A DNA stretch of 21,637 nt from a virus. Below are positions 14,720-21,450 of this stretch, one piece after another; the stretch's first letter is position 1; every line of letters begins with the position of its first letter. The notes below the pieces were generated by a model, which worked only from the letters and a program-made list of their open reading frames with translations, was not told the DNA's origin and searched no databases. The stretch is from IMG/VR virus record IMGVR_UViG_3300032282_002850, positions 1 to 21,637 of that record; one strand, given 5' to 3'. The translations under genes and the position numbers were made by a program.

Positions 14720-16516
14720 ATGACTGCTGAGCAGATACTGGCTTGCGACTATATAAACGCAGAGTTTCCTAAATACGAAAAGCAACTTACTGAATTTGTC
14801 ACATTTGATAACTTAGTGAGCGAGGCATTTTCATTAAATGCAATTGAAGATGTTCTTCCTAATAAAATCTTCACAGAAATACACTTAGGTAAGATATTAA
14901 ACGAGAGCGGAAGCCGAGTTAAAGAATATTATTTAGGCTTGGCTGGAGGAAAAAACCAAATCCTTGAAGAAGCTCGCGCACTAGGTCTTAGTACTCAACA
15001 GATAAATGAGGCCATTGAAGACTTTAGAAACTTCATAAAACATAAATTATTTGAAGATGCAATGGCACTCGGTGCACCAGTAGCTTCGGCTGGAGGCTTC
15101 GATGCTGCATTGACTGGCGGAGAGAAGAAGGCACCCGCATCAGGGTCAAAGTGGACGATCTTAGGAACTCTAAAAAGCATATGGAACGGTCTTACTGAAG
15201 GTGGTTCAGTCATTGGAATAATTCACCTAATAATTGATATCATCGGATTGGTAGGAGACTTTATATTCCCGGGAGTAGGAGTAGTTGCTGATATAATTAA
15301 CGCGATAATTTATGCGATCAGAGGAAAATGGCTTCTTGCTCTAATTTCAGTAATTGCCGCTGTAATCGTCGGCGCAGGCGATGGTCTAAAATTATTTAAG
15401 CCTGTCGTGCATACTGCTGAACCTATCTTTGTAGCACTCACTAAAAGGGGAGGAGTTGAGGCCGCTAGTGAACTTGCAGGTAAAGCAGCTAGTAAGGGAC
15501 CAGTTATGAGATTCTTGGGACTTCTTGCATCAATGTTAGGTACCGCTTTATCTAAAGCCTCTACTCTACTTGGAAAGTTTATTCAAGGAATAGGCAAAAT
15601 ATTTTCCTGGATTCCAGGTTTAAATAAACTCACTACTCCTCTATTTGAAGGTTTAGGAAGAGTGTTTACTAAGTTTGGTGATAGCATGAAGCTCTTTGCT
15701 GACAATTTTGCACTCATGGAAAAAGGCGCAGCTAAAGTCGCAGTTAGTGAAATAGATGATGCTATTTCAAGCGGAGCTGCTATGTATATCTCTAAGGATG
15801 GGAAATACGTAAAGTTTGCTAAAGAAGGTAAGGTCGTACAGTATCCAGCAGAAAAGGTTGCACAAGCATACATAATAAAGAATCCTTCTAATAAGTACCT
15901 GTTTAAAAATGGAGCAGATTGGTTAAAATACCATAGAGTCGTTGCTAAGCCTGGAATTAAAGCGGCGTTCAAAGATAGATTCCTTGCATTCTTCATGACT
16001 CGATTCAATAAAGAAGCTGCTGAGAACTTTAGTAAAAGACTTCCGTATTTTGTAGGAAAACAGATCTATAAGTTAATATTCGGATCCAATTTCGTAGAGG
16101 GACAGTCTAAATGGACTAAGGACGAGGTAGAAGGTCACGGAAACGGAGCATTTAACGACTTCATCAATCAGAGGATTGCTGCTGAGAAAAAGAAGACTGG
16201 CGCAGATTTCGTCCCTAGTTTAATGTTAGATTCTTCAGATAAAGAAGCATTTGATCACATTAGTGACTATCAAAATCATTACGCTGAAATGACAGGTAAG
16301 CCTTCAATCATGCACGTAGTTTATGACAAGGCAGACAACAGTCCAGACGCAAAGCAATTCAAAAGCTTTTTCGATAAAGTTTCTTCTGGTGAAATAAAAA
16401 GAGGCGGTCCTGGAGACATAGTTCGTACTGGAACTTCGTCAGACATCAGAGACACAGGTAAAGTAAACAATGAAAGCCGAACAGTCTTCTCATTTAAAGA
16501 CTTTAAAAAGAGATAA
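14720..16516 (+). CDS. Large protein with pretoxin-like membrane module, candidate internal or ejected virion protein
   Basis: 598 aa. Residues 1-145 are soluble and helical. They contain FDNLVSEA (29-36), KILNESGS (58-65) and QINEAIE (94-100), which hold possible prohead-protease sites of the (L/I)-X-E type. Residues 148-225 are strongly hydrophobic, in the order GLVGDFIFPGVGVVADIINA, AIRGKW, ALISVIAAVIVGAG. This pattern is typical of the membrane-active module found ahead of toxin domains in polymorphic toxins. A second hydrophobic, glycine-rich run covers about 260-300. The end (about 430-598) is soluble and mixed, with no recognised toxin domain. A head-packaged protein that inserts into the host membrane during DNA ejection would fit. 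This is inference, as is toxin ancestry. Confidence 0.7.
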   Translation: MTAEQILACDYINAEFPKYEKQLTEFVTFDNLVSEAFSLNAIEDVLPNKIFTEIHLGKILNESGSRVKEYYLGLAGGKNQILEEARALGLSTQQINEAIEDFRNFIKHKLFEDAMALGAPVASAGGFDAALTGGEKKAPASGSKWTILGTLKSIWNGLTEGGSVIGIIHLIIDIIGLVGDFIFPGVGVVADIINAIIYAIRGKWLLALISVIAAVIVGAGDGLKLFKPVVHTAEPIFVALTKRGGVEAASELAGKAASKGPVMRFLGLLASMLGTALSKASTLLGKFIQGIGKIFSWIPGLNKLTTPLFEGLGRVFTKFGDSMKLFADNFALMEKGAAKVAVSEIDDAISSGAAMYISKDGKYVKFAKEGKVVQYPAEKVAQAYIIKNPSNKYLFKNGADWLKYHRVVAKPGIKAAFKDRFLAFFMTRFNKEAAENFSKRLPYFVGKQIYKLIFGSNFVEGQSKWTKDEVEGHGNGAFNDFINQRIAAEKKKTGADFVPSLMLDSSDKEAFDHISDYQNHYAEMTGKPSIMHVVYDKADNSPDAKQFKSFFDKVSSGEIKRGGPGDIVRTGTSSDIRDTGKVNNESRTVFSFKDFKKR

Positions 16517-16519
16517 CTA

Positions 16520-17365
16520 ATGAAGCTCAAGAACTTCGATAACTATGCTAAGTTTTATTCTAAGGACCCGTTAAGGTTCGAAAAAAGGGTAGCTCTTGCT
16601 TCTAAGTTTGAGTCACATCCATTATTTGAGAAGATCTCTAATTTAGACGAGTTAGCTAGCCTTGACCGTGAGATTCCTCTCATAATGTGGGATAAGTTTA
16701 GTTTCAACTCAACCAATGAGAGCGCAAGCCCATACCTCTATAATCGAACATATTTACAAGACCCGAAAGAGATAATTAAAGCAATGCGTGGAGAAGAATT
16801 CATGCCGAAGATGGCAGACTCTAGAGCAACAGTAAAAGGTCTCAAGTTTCCAATAATTGGAATAGACGGCTCTAATCAAGAAGAATATAAGACCTATCAT
16901 AAGTTTAAGTCTTCCGAAAAGACTTTTCCTATTTACCAAGAGAAAATTAAGCCTAGGGGAAGATATGAGGTTGTCGTATTGGACGAAAAACCGATTCACA
17001 TGATAAAGAGAGTCAGTGGTGTCGATTTCGATGCAAACACGGCTAGGTTTAAATGGCAAGACCAATTAGACACAATCATAACTAAAGTCAAAGAACTTTC
17101 TGAGTCAAACGTCTTCATCATTAATGTCCTAGAAAAAGACAATAAGCTCTTTCTAGAAAAGGTGAGTCAGGAAGGAGAACTAAATGATGCACAATCAGTA
17201 AAACTATATGAGAAGCTTTATGAATCTCATTATTCTACACAGCTTCCTACTTGGTTCAAGAAGCACGTAAAAGACAAATACTTGACTCCTCACTACAAGA
17301 AGAAGTATCATGACTCTCTCTTGTTAAAACCCACCGGAGTGATAAACTATGAAGGGCTAATTTAA
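16520..17365 (+). CDS. ATP-grasp-like protein (possibly degenerate)
   Basis: 281 aa, starting three bases after the previous stop. The middle resembles an ATP-grasp core: KFPIIGIDGSNQ (109-120) where ATP-grasp enzymes have the glycine-rich loop, then YQEKIKPRGRYEVVVLDEKP (139-158) with a helix-strand pattern like 'EKI...YRV.VV'. FIINVLEKDNKLFLEKVS (199-216) stands where the 'D.....vlEvN' end would be. The usual asparagine after the final glutamate is absent, so activity is uncertain. The start MKLKNFDNYAKF resembles the N-terminal peptides of the NUDIX and M15/GH19 proteins downstream but lacks a clear NE(S/A) site. It is followed by bS21 with a one-base gap. Confidence 0.5.
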   Translation: MKLKNFDNYAKFYSKDPLRFEKRVALASKFESHPLFEKISNLDELASLDREIPLIMWDKFSFNSTNESASPYLYNRTYLQDPKEIIKAMRGEEFMPKMADSRATVKGLKFPIIGIDGSNQEEYKTYHKFKSSEKTFPIYQEKIKPRGRYEVVVLDEKPIHMIKRVSGVDFDANTARFKWQDQLDTIITKVKELSESNVFIINVLEKDNKLFLEKVSQEGELNDAQSVKLYEKLYESHYSTQLPTWFKKHVKDKYLTPHYKKKYHDSLLLKPTGVINYEGLI

Positions 17366-17366
17366 G

Positions 17367-17549
17367 ATGTTAATAGTAAAAGGAGAAGGAAAAAAGATCG
17401 AATGGATCCTAAAGGAATATCGCAGAAAGGTTGATAAGAGTCAACAGTTAAAGCGTTTGCGAGACCTTAGAGAATTTGAAAAACCAAGCATTGCCAGACG
17501 ACAGGAAAAACAAAGAGCAAGACATAGAGCACAAAATGAAAATCGCTAG
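17367..17549 (+). CDS. rpsU: Phage-encoded ribosomal protein bS21
   Basis: 60 aa. It has the full bS21 layout: a strand MLIVKGEG, a helix IEWILKEYRRKVDKSQQ (11-27), then LRDLREFEKPSIARRQEKQR (31-50), and a basic helical tail. bS21 sits at the 30S platform near the anti-Shine-Dalgarno 3' end of 16S rRNA and is a known phage-encoded ribosomal protein. At the C-terminal place where Bacteroidota bS21 has an aromatic residue (tyrosine near 54) thought to help hide the anti-SD, this protein has H53-R54. The leader GGGCTAATTTAAG has no strong Shine-Dalgarno. The NUDIX gene starts within its last 14 bases. Confidence 0.85.
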   Translation: MLIVKGEGKKIEWILKEYRRKVDKSQQLKRLRDLREFEKPSIARRQEKQRARHRAQNENR

Positions 17550-18015
17550 TTTTGAAAACTTTATTAATGAATCTAAGCACCTAGCTCGAAGAGCTGCTGG
17601 TGTTACTTTGCTGTTTGATAATAAAATCCTACTCATTCATCCTACTGGAGGTTCATGGAAGAATGGAACTTGTGGAATACCTAAAGGTAAGATAGAAGAG
17701 GGAGAAGACATGTTCGAAGCAGCTCTTCGTGAACTTAGGGAAGAGACTGGAATAGAGATAGAGCCTTCACTAGTTGACCCTACTCCCCATTCAATTGATT
17801 TTTATAACGGTAAGACTCCTAGTGGAAAACTCATCTATTTTGTATGTGAGCTTTCTAGCTTAGAAGATATTGGTCTTACTGATATCATATTACCAAAATC
17901 TATGTTACAGCTCGAAGAAGTAGATTGGGGAAAATTCGTAGGTCGCGACGAAGCCTATGGATTGATGACTAGAGCACAGTTGATAATACTGGACAGGCAC
18001 CTAATAAATAACTAA
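17536..18015 (+). CDS. NUDIX hydrolase with capsid-targeting-like N-terminus
   Basis: 159 aa from the ATG at 17536. A start at 17476 is also open but would overlap bS21 by 74 bases and add an unconserved basic stretch. The Nudix box is complete: G51, E57, R65-E66, E69-E70, G72, matching GX5EX7REUXEEXGU, so it should cleave a nucleoside diphosphate linked to another group. The acceptor is unknown: nucleotide sugars, ADP-ribose, capped RNA and dNTPs are all possible. The first residues MKIASFENFINES resemble the T4 head-targeting peptide (recalled as MKTYQEFIAEA), with a possible cut after I10-N11-E12. The start is about 26 bases downstream of the sequence that codes for the bS21 basic tail. 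Confidence 0.85.
   Translation: MKIASFENFINESKHLARRAAGVTLLFDNKILLIHPTGGSWKNGTCGIPKGKIEEGEDMFEAALRELREETGIEIEPSLVDPTPHSIDFYNGKTPSGKLIYFVCELSSLEDIGLTDIILPKSMLQLEEVDWGKFVGRDEAYGLMTRAQLIILDRHLINN
18004..18011 (+). promoter_or_regulatory. Late-promoter-like box ATAAATAA
   Basis: The box reads AATAAATAACTAAAAG, overlapping the last codons of the NUDIX gene and 15 bases before the GTG start at 18027. Spacing matches the other boxes. Confidence 0.6.
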
Positions 18016-18026
18016 AAGATCTTCTA

Positions 18027-19484
18027 GTGAGACTATTTAACTTTGACAGTTGGCAATCAGTTAATGAGGCAGCATACGCCTTTAAATTCGACCCTGCAGC
18101 AAGATATCCAGATCCAACATTTGGACTTGCCCAAGGTCCAATAGATTCAGCTAAGGCTGCGCCTGGAGGAGAGGGAAGTAACTGGGGAGGATCTATGACT
18201 AGGGCGCTTGCCTTTGCCAAGATAGCTAACGATTTCATGGGAAAAAACGTAGTTTCCTCTCAAAAGAGAAGCCGTGAGCTAACTGCTTCGGGTAATATGT
18301 CAGATCACTTTAAAGGAAATGAAAGCACATATGCAGTAGACCTTGCATGCAGCGGAGAAGAGGGAGATAAGTTACTTGCTCATATAATGACGTGGTTCGG
18401 TAAACCAGACTATACCGGAGGATCGTGGTTAAACGTAGTAAAAGACGGATATCGCTATCAATTTGGTTGGAAGGTAAAGGGTCATTATGATCACATTCAT
18501 ATCGGAGTGAAGAAGACCGTAAAGGACAAGATAAAATCAGCAGCAGATCAAGTCGAAACTGAGGTGAGAAACGCGATAACTGCTATGCCTGGAAACAGCT
18601 TTGCTGAAAAACTCGTAAACAATCCAGAATTCTTAACATGGTATTCAAGTTATGCTCCTCCTGGGAGCCCTGCGCCGACTACTGAATTCATAAACACCTA
18701 CATTTCTGAAAACCCAGGTAAAAAAGACTGGTTTATTAATAGGTTTAAATTAAACTCAGACGGTGACAAGATAAACGACGATGCTGCTGGTCAGAGAACT
18801 GATGTAAAGGACAGCGAGGTTGCAGCCGACTTTACTTCAACTGAGATAAAGACTAATTATACTGGAGAAAAGGCAAGAAACATCGATCTTTTAGTGAATG
18901 AGATCAAAAAGCAGGGAGTGACTAATAAGTATGCAATAATTGGAATGTTAGCAACGATCGGTAAGGAAAGCGGATTCATTCCCAAGAATGAGATTCCTTA
19001 CACTAACACCTCAAACGATAGGATACGTAAGATCTTTGGATCTAGAGTAAAGGACTTTACTGATGATGAGCTCACAGCATTAAAGAAAAACGCTACTAAG
19101 TTTTGGGATAGAGTATATGGATCTGATGATCCTACAGGTAGATCACAACAATATGGAAACTCTGAACCTGGAGACGGTTCTAAGTACTTAGGTAGAGGAT
19201 TTAATGGAATAACGTTTAAGGGTAACTATAAGAAATATGGAGACATGGTCGGAATGGATCTTGTGTCTAATCCGGAAGCATTAAATGATGTTAAGGTTGC
19301 TGCGCAAGCAGCTGTTAAGTTTCTACTGACTGTCTTAAAGAATATGAGAATAGACCCAAATAGCTTTACGAATAAGACAGATGCAATCAAGTCATTCGTT
19401 CAAGCTAATCATGGAGGACATTCAGCTCCAGCCGAAGGTATCACAAAGGCGACTGAAGTCTCACAAAATCTAGATGTTGCCTAA
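18027..19484 (+). CDS. Bimodular peptidoglycan hydrolase: M15 peptidase plus GH19
   Basis: 485 aa. The start is GTG at 18027; the frame has a TAA at 18009-18011, and no other start is available. Residues about 55-162 form an M15-type zinc peptidase (SDHFKG with H94, AVDLAC with D105, GHYDHIHIG with H156/H158). Residues about 285-445 form a GH19 lysozyme/chitinase domain with E314 in GKESGF and GDGSKYLGRGFNGITF (382-397). Together they would cut both the peptide stem and the sugar backbone of the cell wall. The N-terminus MRLFNFDSWQSVNEA has a possible cleavage after V12-N13-E14, which resembles a head-targeting peptide. Without a signal sequence it would act as an endolysin late in infection or as a virion enzyme at entry. 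Confidence 0.85.
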   Translation: MRLFNFDSWQSVNEAAYAFKFDPAARYPDPTFGLAQGPIDSAKAAPGGEGSNWGGSMTRALAFAKIANDFMGKNVVSSQKRSRELTASGNMSDHFKGNESTYAVDLACSGEEGDKLLAHIMTWFGKPDYTGGSWLNVVKDGYRYQFGWKVKGHYDHIHIGVKKTVKDKIKSAADQVETEVRNAITAMPGNSFAEKLVNNPEFLTWYSSYAPPGSPAPTTEFINTYISENPGKKDWFINRFKLNSDGDKINDDAAGQRTDVKDSEVAADFTSTEIKTNYTGEKARNIDLLVNEIKKQGVTNKYAIIGMLATIGKESGFIPKNEIPYTNTSNDRIRKIFGSRVKDFTDDELTALKKNATKFWDRVYGSDDPTGRSQQYGNSEPGDGSKYLGRGFNGITFKGNYKKYGDMVGMDLVSNPEALNDVKVAAQAAVKFLLTVLKNMRIDPNSFTNKTDAIKSFVQANHGGHSAPAEGITKATEVSQNLDVA

Positions 19485-19514
19485 AACCTTTGGCCTATTC
19501 TGAGTTTAATACTC

Positions 19515-19522
19515 ATAAATAT
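19515..19522 (+). promoter_or_regulatory. Variant late-promoter-like box ATAAATAT
   Basis: The box reads CATAAATATTAAA and ends only 6 bases before the ATG at 19529. A small inverted repeat TGAGT/ACTCA (19501-19505 with 19511-19515) lies just upstream. The short spacing would make a nearly leaderless message. Confidence 0.45.
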
Positions 19523-19528
19523 TAAATT

Positions 19529-20038
19529 ATGTCAGAAGAAACATTAAACCAAGAACAACAAGTAGAAGAAGTAGTTCTTCAAACTGAATCACTCGATGAA
19601 GTAGAAAATCTATCAATGACTGCTGAACCTCAAGAAGAGATAAGTGAAATGGATCAATTGATCGCAAGAAGAATGGGTAGTTTTAACGTGTCCCTTTCAT
19701 TAAGCGACCTAAAATACCTTAGAAACAAGTTAAATGACGTTACTTGGACTGGTCCAAATGAAGCGTATCTTCAGATCATGGCAGTAGTTGCGATAAACAA
19801 TGAGATTCGTAACATAGAAAACCAAAAGGACACTAACACAAGACACACAGTGTCTCTCCCTTCAACGACAATTGAATCCATAAACTTCTTCTTAAGTCGA
19901 GTTTCTGGAAAGGGCGAAGAAGGCGCGCATCGACTTTTTGCAGTATCAATGTTGCTTCGATCTGTCATGGAAGAAATAAAAAACATGGATGCAGACATCA
20001 CTGCCGCTAGAAATTCTCAAGATTCTGAAAAAAATTAA
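19529..20038 (+). CDS. Unknown acidic protein
   Basis: 169 aa. The first 45 residues are very rich in E and Q and probably disordered. The rest is helical, with a hydrophobic core at about 85-145, followed by an acidic end. No known domain. Position between the peptidoglycan hydrolase and the core-like acidic protein suggests head assembly, but nothing in the sequence proves it. Confidence 0.65.
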   Translation: MSEETLNQEQQVEEVVLQTESLDEVENLSMTAEPQEEISEMDQLIARRMGSFNVSLSLSDLKYLRNKLNDVTWTGPNEAYLQIMAVVAINNEIRNIENQKDTNTRHTVSLPSTTIESINFFLSRVSGKGEEGAHRLFAVSMLLRSVMEEIKNMDADITAARNSQDSEKN

Positions 20039-20049
20039 GAATTGAAGGA

Positions 20050-20057
20050 ATAAATAA
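20050..20057 (+). promoter_or_regulatory. Late-promoter-like box ATAAATAA
   Basis: The box reads AATAAATAATAAAAAA, 18 bases before the ATG at 20076. It is among the best matches to the series. Confidence 0.6.
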
Positions 20058-20075
20058 TAAAAAATTCGAACAGAA

Positions 20076-20405
20076 ATGACAAGAGTAAAAAACTTTCAAG
20101 GTTTCATGAGAAGCAGACTTAACGAGTCTGAGGAAATGGGATCAGAGGCATATGGAATGGAGCCTGATACATACGGAATGTATGGTGCAAATCCAGAAGA
20201 CGAAGATGCTCCAGAGGATGCTCCAAAAGACGGCGAAGAGGGCGATGAAGAAGAGGAAGTAACATTAGACAGCCTTAAAGCTATGATCGAAGATCTTACT
20301 GAAAGAGTTGAAAAACTTGAAGGTGGTGAAGAAGGTGAAGACGTTCCTGAAGACGGCGAAGAAGCTCCTGAAGAAGGTGCTGAAGAAGGAGCAGCTAAGA
20401 AATAA
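20076..20405 (+). CDS. Small acidic prohead-core-like protein
   Basis: 109 aa, extremely acidic. The N-terminus MTRVKNFQGFMRSRLNES has a basic, aromatic peptide ending in a possible prohead-protease site after L15-N16-E17. The rest is E/D/G/P-rich, with one helix (VTLDSLKAMIEDLTERVEKL, residues about 62-81) that could form a coiled coil. The composition and N-terminal peptide recall T4 gp67 (PIP), the small acidic core protein cleaved in the maturing head. Its unit is closed by the terminator at 20433. Repeated GAAG-type codons give low-complexity DNA. Confidence 0.65.
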   Translation: MTRVKNFQGFMRSRLNESEEMGSEAYGMEPDTYGMYGANPEDEDAPEDAPKDGEEGDEEEEVTLDSLKAMIEDLTERVEKLEGGEEGEDVPEDGEEAPEEGAEEGAAKK

Positions 20406-20432
20406 GAAATACTCTTAATTTCAATAATATAC

Positions 20433-20466
20433 AAAAGCGGATCGAGTGGTCCGCTTTTTCTTTTTT
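20433..20466 (+). terminator. Rho-independent terminator
   Basis: A 9-bp stem AAAAGCGGA/TCCGCTTTT (20433-20441 with 20450-20458) with an 8-base loop is followed by TTTTTCTTTTTT. It ends the unit of the acidic protein. Confidence 0.9.
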
Positions 20467-20468
20467 AG

Positions 20469-20476
20469 ATAAATAA
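20469..20476 (+). promoter_or_regulatory. Late-promoter-like box ATAAATAA
   Basis: The box reads GATAAATAACTTAAAT, directly after the terminator, and ends only 5 bases before the ATG at 20482. Transcription from it would start at or very near the start codon. Confidence 0.55.
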
Positions 20477-20481
20477 CTTAA

Positions 20482-21450
20482 ATGAAGTCTAGAGCATTCG
20501 CATATAACCCTTCGGAAACACCTGTTACTGGTGCCATCTCACATGGTAATCTATTGATTGAAGACCTACCTAACGACTATTCATCTAAGCCTGGAGAAGT
20601 GACTTGGTGGGAAGGGCCCGATGAGGATTTGGGTTATGTAATAGCGACTAGCTTTCCTGCAGGAACTAGACCTACTCCAATAGGTAATATTGGGACCGTT
20701 CGTTTTTGGAGAACTCAATCCTTTGATGACACTCAATTCATTAATCTAGCGAGCATCGTTGCTGGCCAGAGCTTTGTGGATACTGCTTCTGCTGTTAATT
20801 GGCTCCACTCAAACTCTTACTGGACCTCATACACTAGCACATATGCGCTAGTTTCCCTATATGAAGCTAGAAACTCATCTTCATACCCTTCGCCTTATAG
20901 CGGAAGCACGTGGTTTGATCTATCTAGCCAAAACAATGACGCTTCGTTAACTAACACTTCATTTGACACCGAGCTTTTTAGTATGTACTTCAACTCGGCG
21001 TATGCTTCTATTGGGCAACCCATTTCAGGAAATGCATATTCTATAGCTGCTTGGATAACACCATTCTCCACAGTAGGGGCAAGAAACATAGTTTCTTCAC
21101 AAAACAGTCCTTTTTGGATAAACAGCGGTACCCTTTATGGAGGAGTAGGCGGGGGTTATACTTTAGTTAGTGAAACGATAAACGAATCTCAAAGGTATTT
21201 TGTTACTTTGACGTTCAATGGCAATTCAAATACTATGACGTTATACGTCGATGGGGTTAAAGTAGACCAAAACACCAATGTTACTCAAAACTATACATCA
21301 GAACCTACATTTATTGGGTCACATTACGTAGGAACCAATGCGTCTTTTTTTGAAGGCTTAATAGACTATGTTGCGATCTATGACGGTGAACTTTCATCTA
21401 GTGCAGTCTCATCAATTTATACAAATACTTATTCTACTTATGGCAACTAG
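20482..21450 (+). CDS. Surface protein with shared N-terminal domain and LamG-like domain
   Basis: 322 aa. Residues 1-60 form an N-terminal module (RAFAYNP, DYSSKPG, TWWEGPDEDLGYVIA) that recurs in the next gene. The last 200 residues resemble a laminin-G/concanavalin-type jelly roll: VSLYEARNSSSYP near 124-136, then WFDLSSQNNDASL, YSIAAWI and MTLYVDGVKV, ending in LIDYVAIYDGELS. Such domains bind sugars and are found on phage capsid or tail-fibre adhesins. It is therefore probably exposed on the virion and may bind host or mucus glycans; whether it sits on head or tail is unknown. The next gene starts within its last 11 bases. Confidence 0.75.
   Translation: MKSRAFAYNPSETPVTGAISHGNLLIEDLPNDYSSKPGEVTWWEGPDEDLGYVIATSFPAGTRPTPIGNIGTVRFWRTQSFDDTQFINLASIVAGQSFVDTASAVNWLHSNSYWTSYTSTYALVSLYEARNSSSYPSPYSGSTWFDLSSQNNDASLTNTSFDTELFSMYFNSAYASIGQPISGNAYSIAAWITPFSTVGARNIVSSQNSPFWINSGTLYGGVGGGYTLVSETINESQRYFVTLTFNGNSNTMTLYVDGVKVDQNTNVTQNYTSEPTFIGSHYVGTNASFFEGLIDYVAIYDGELSSSAVSSIYTNTYSTYGN

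Noticed and set aside
15583-16008. 141-residue antisense ORF opposite the pretoxin-like protein
   Set aside because: Fully inside a well supported + strand gene and with no recognisable domain or start context.
17476-17535. Longer NUDIX protein starting at 17476
   Set aside because: It would overlap bS21 by 74 bases and its extra 20 residues are simply the basic bS21 tail read in another frame; the ATG at 17536 gives the tag-like start.
20096-20434. 112-residue antisense ORF opposite the acidic protein
   Set aside because: Its serine/proline repeats are the mirror of GAA/GAG/GGT codons on the + strand; no independent signals.
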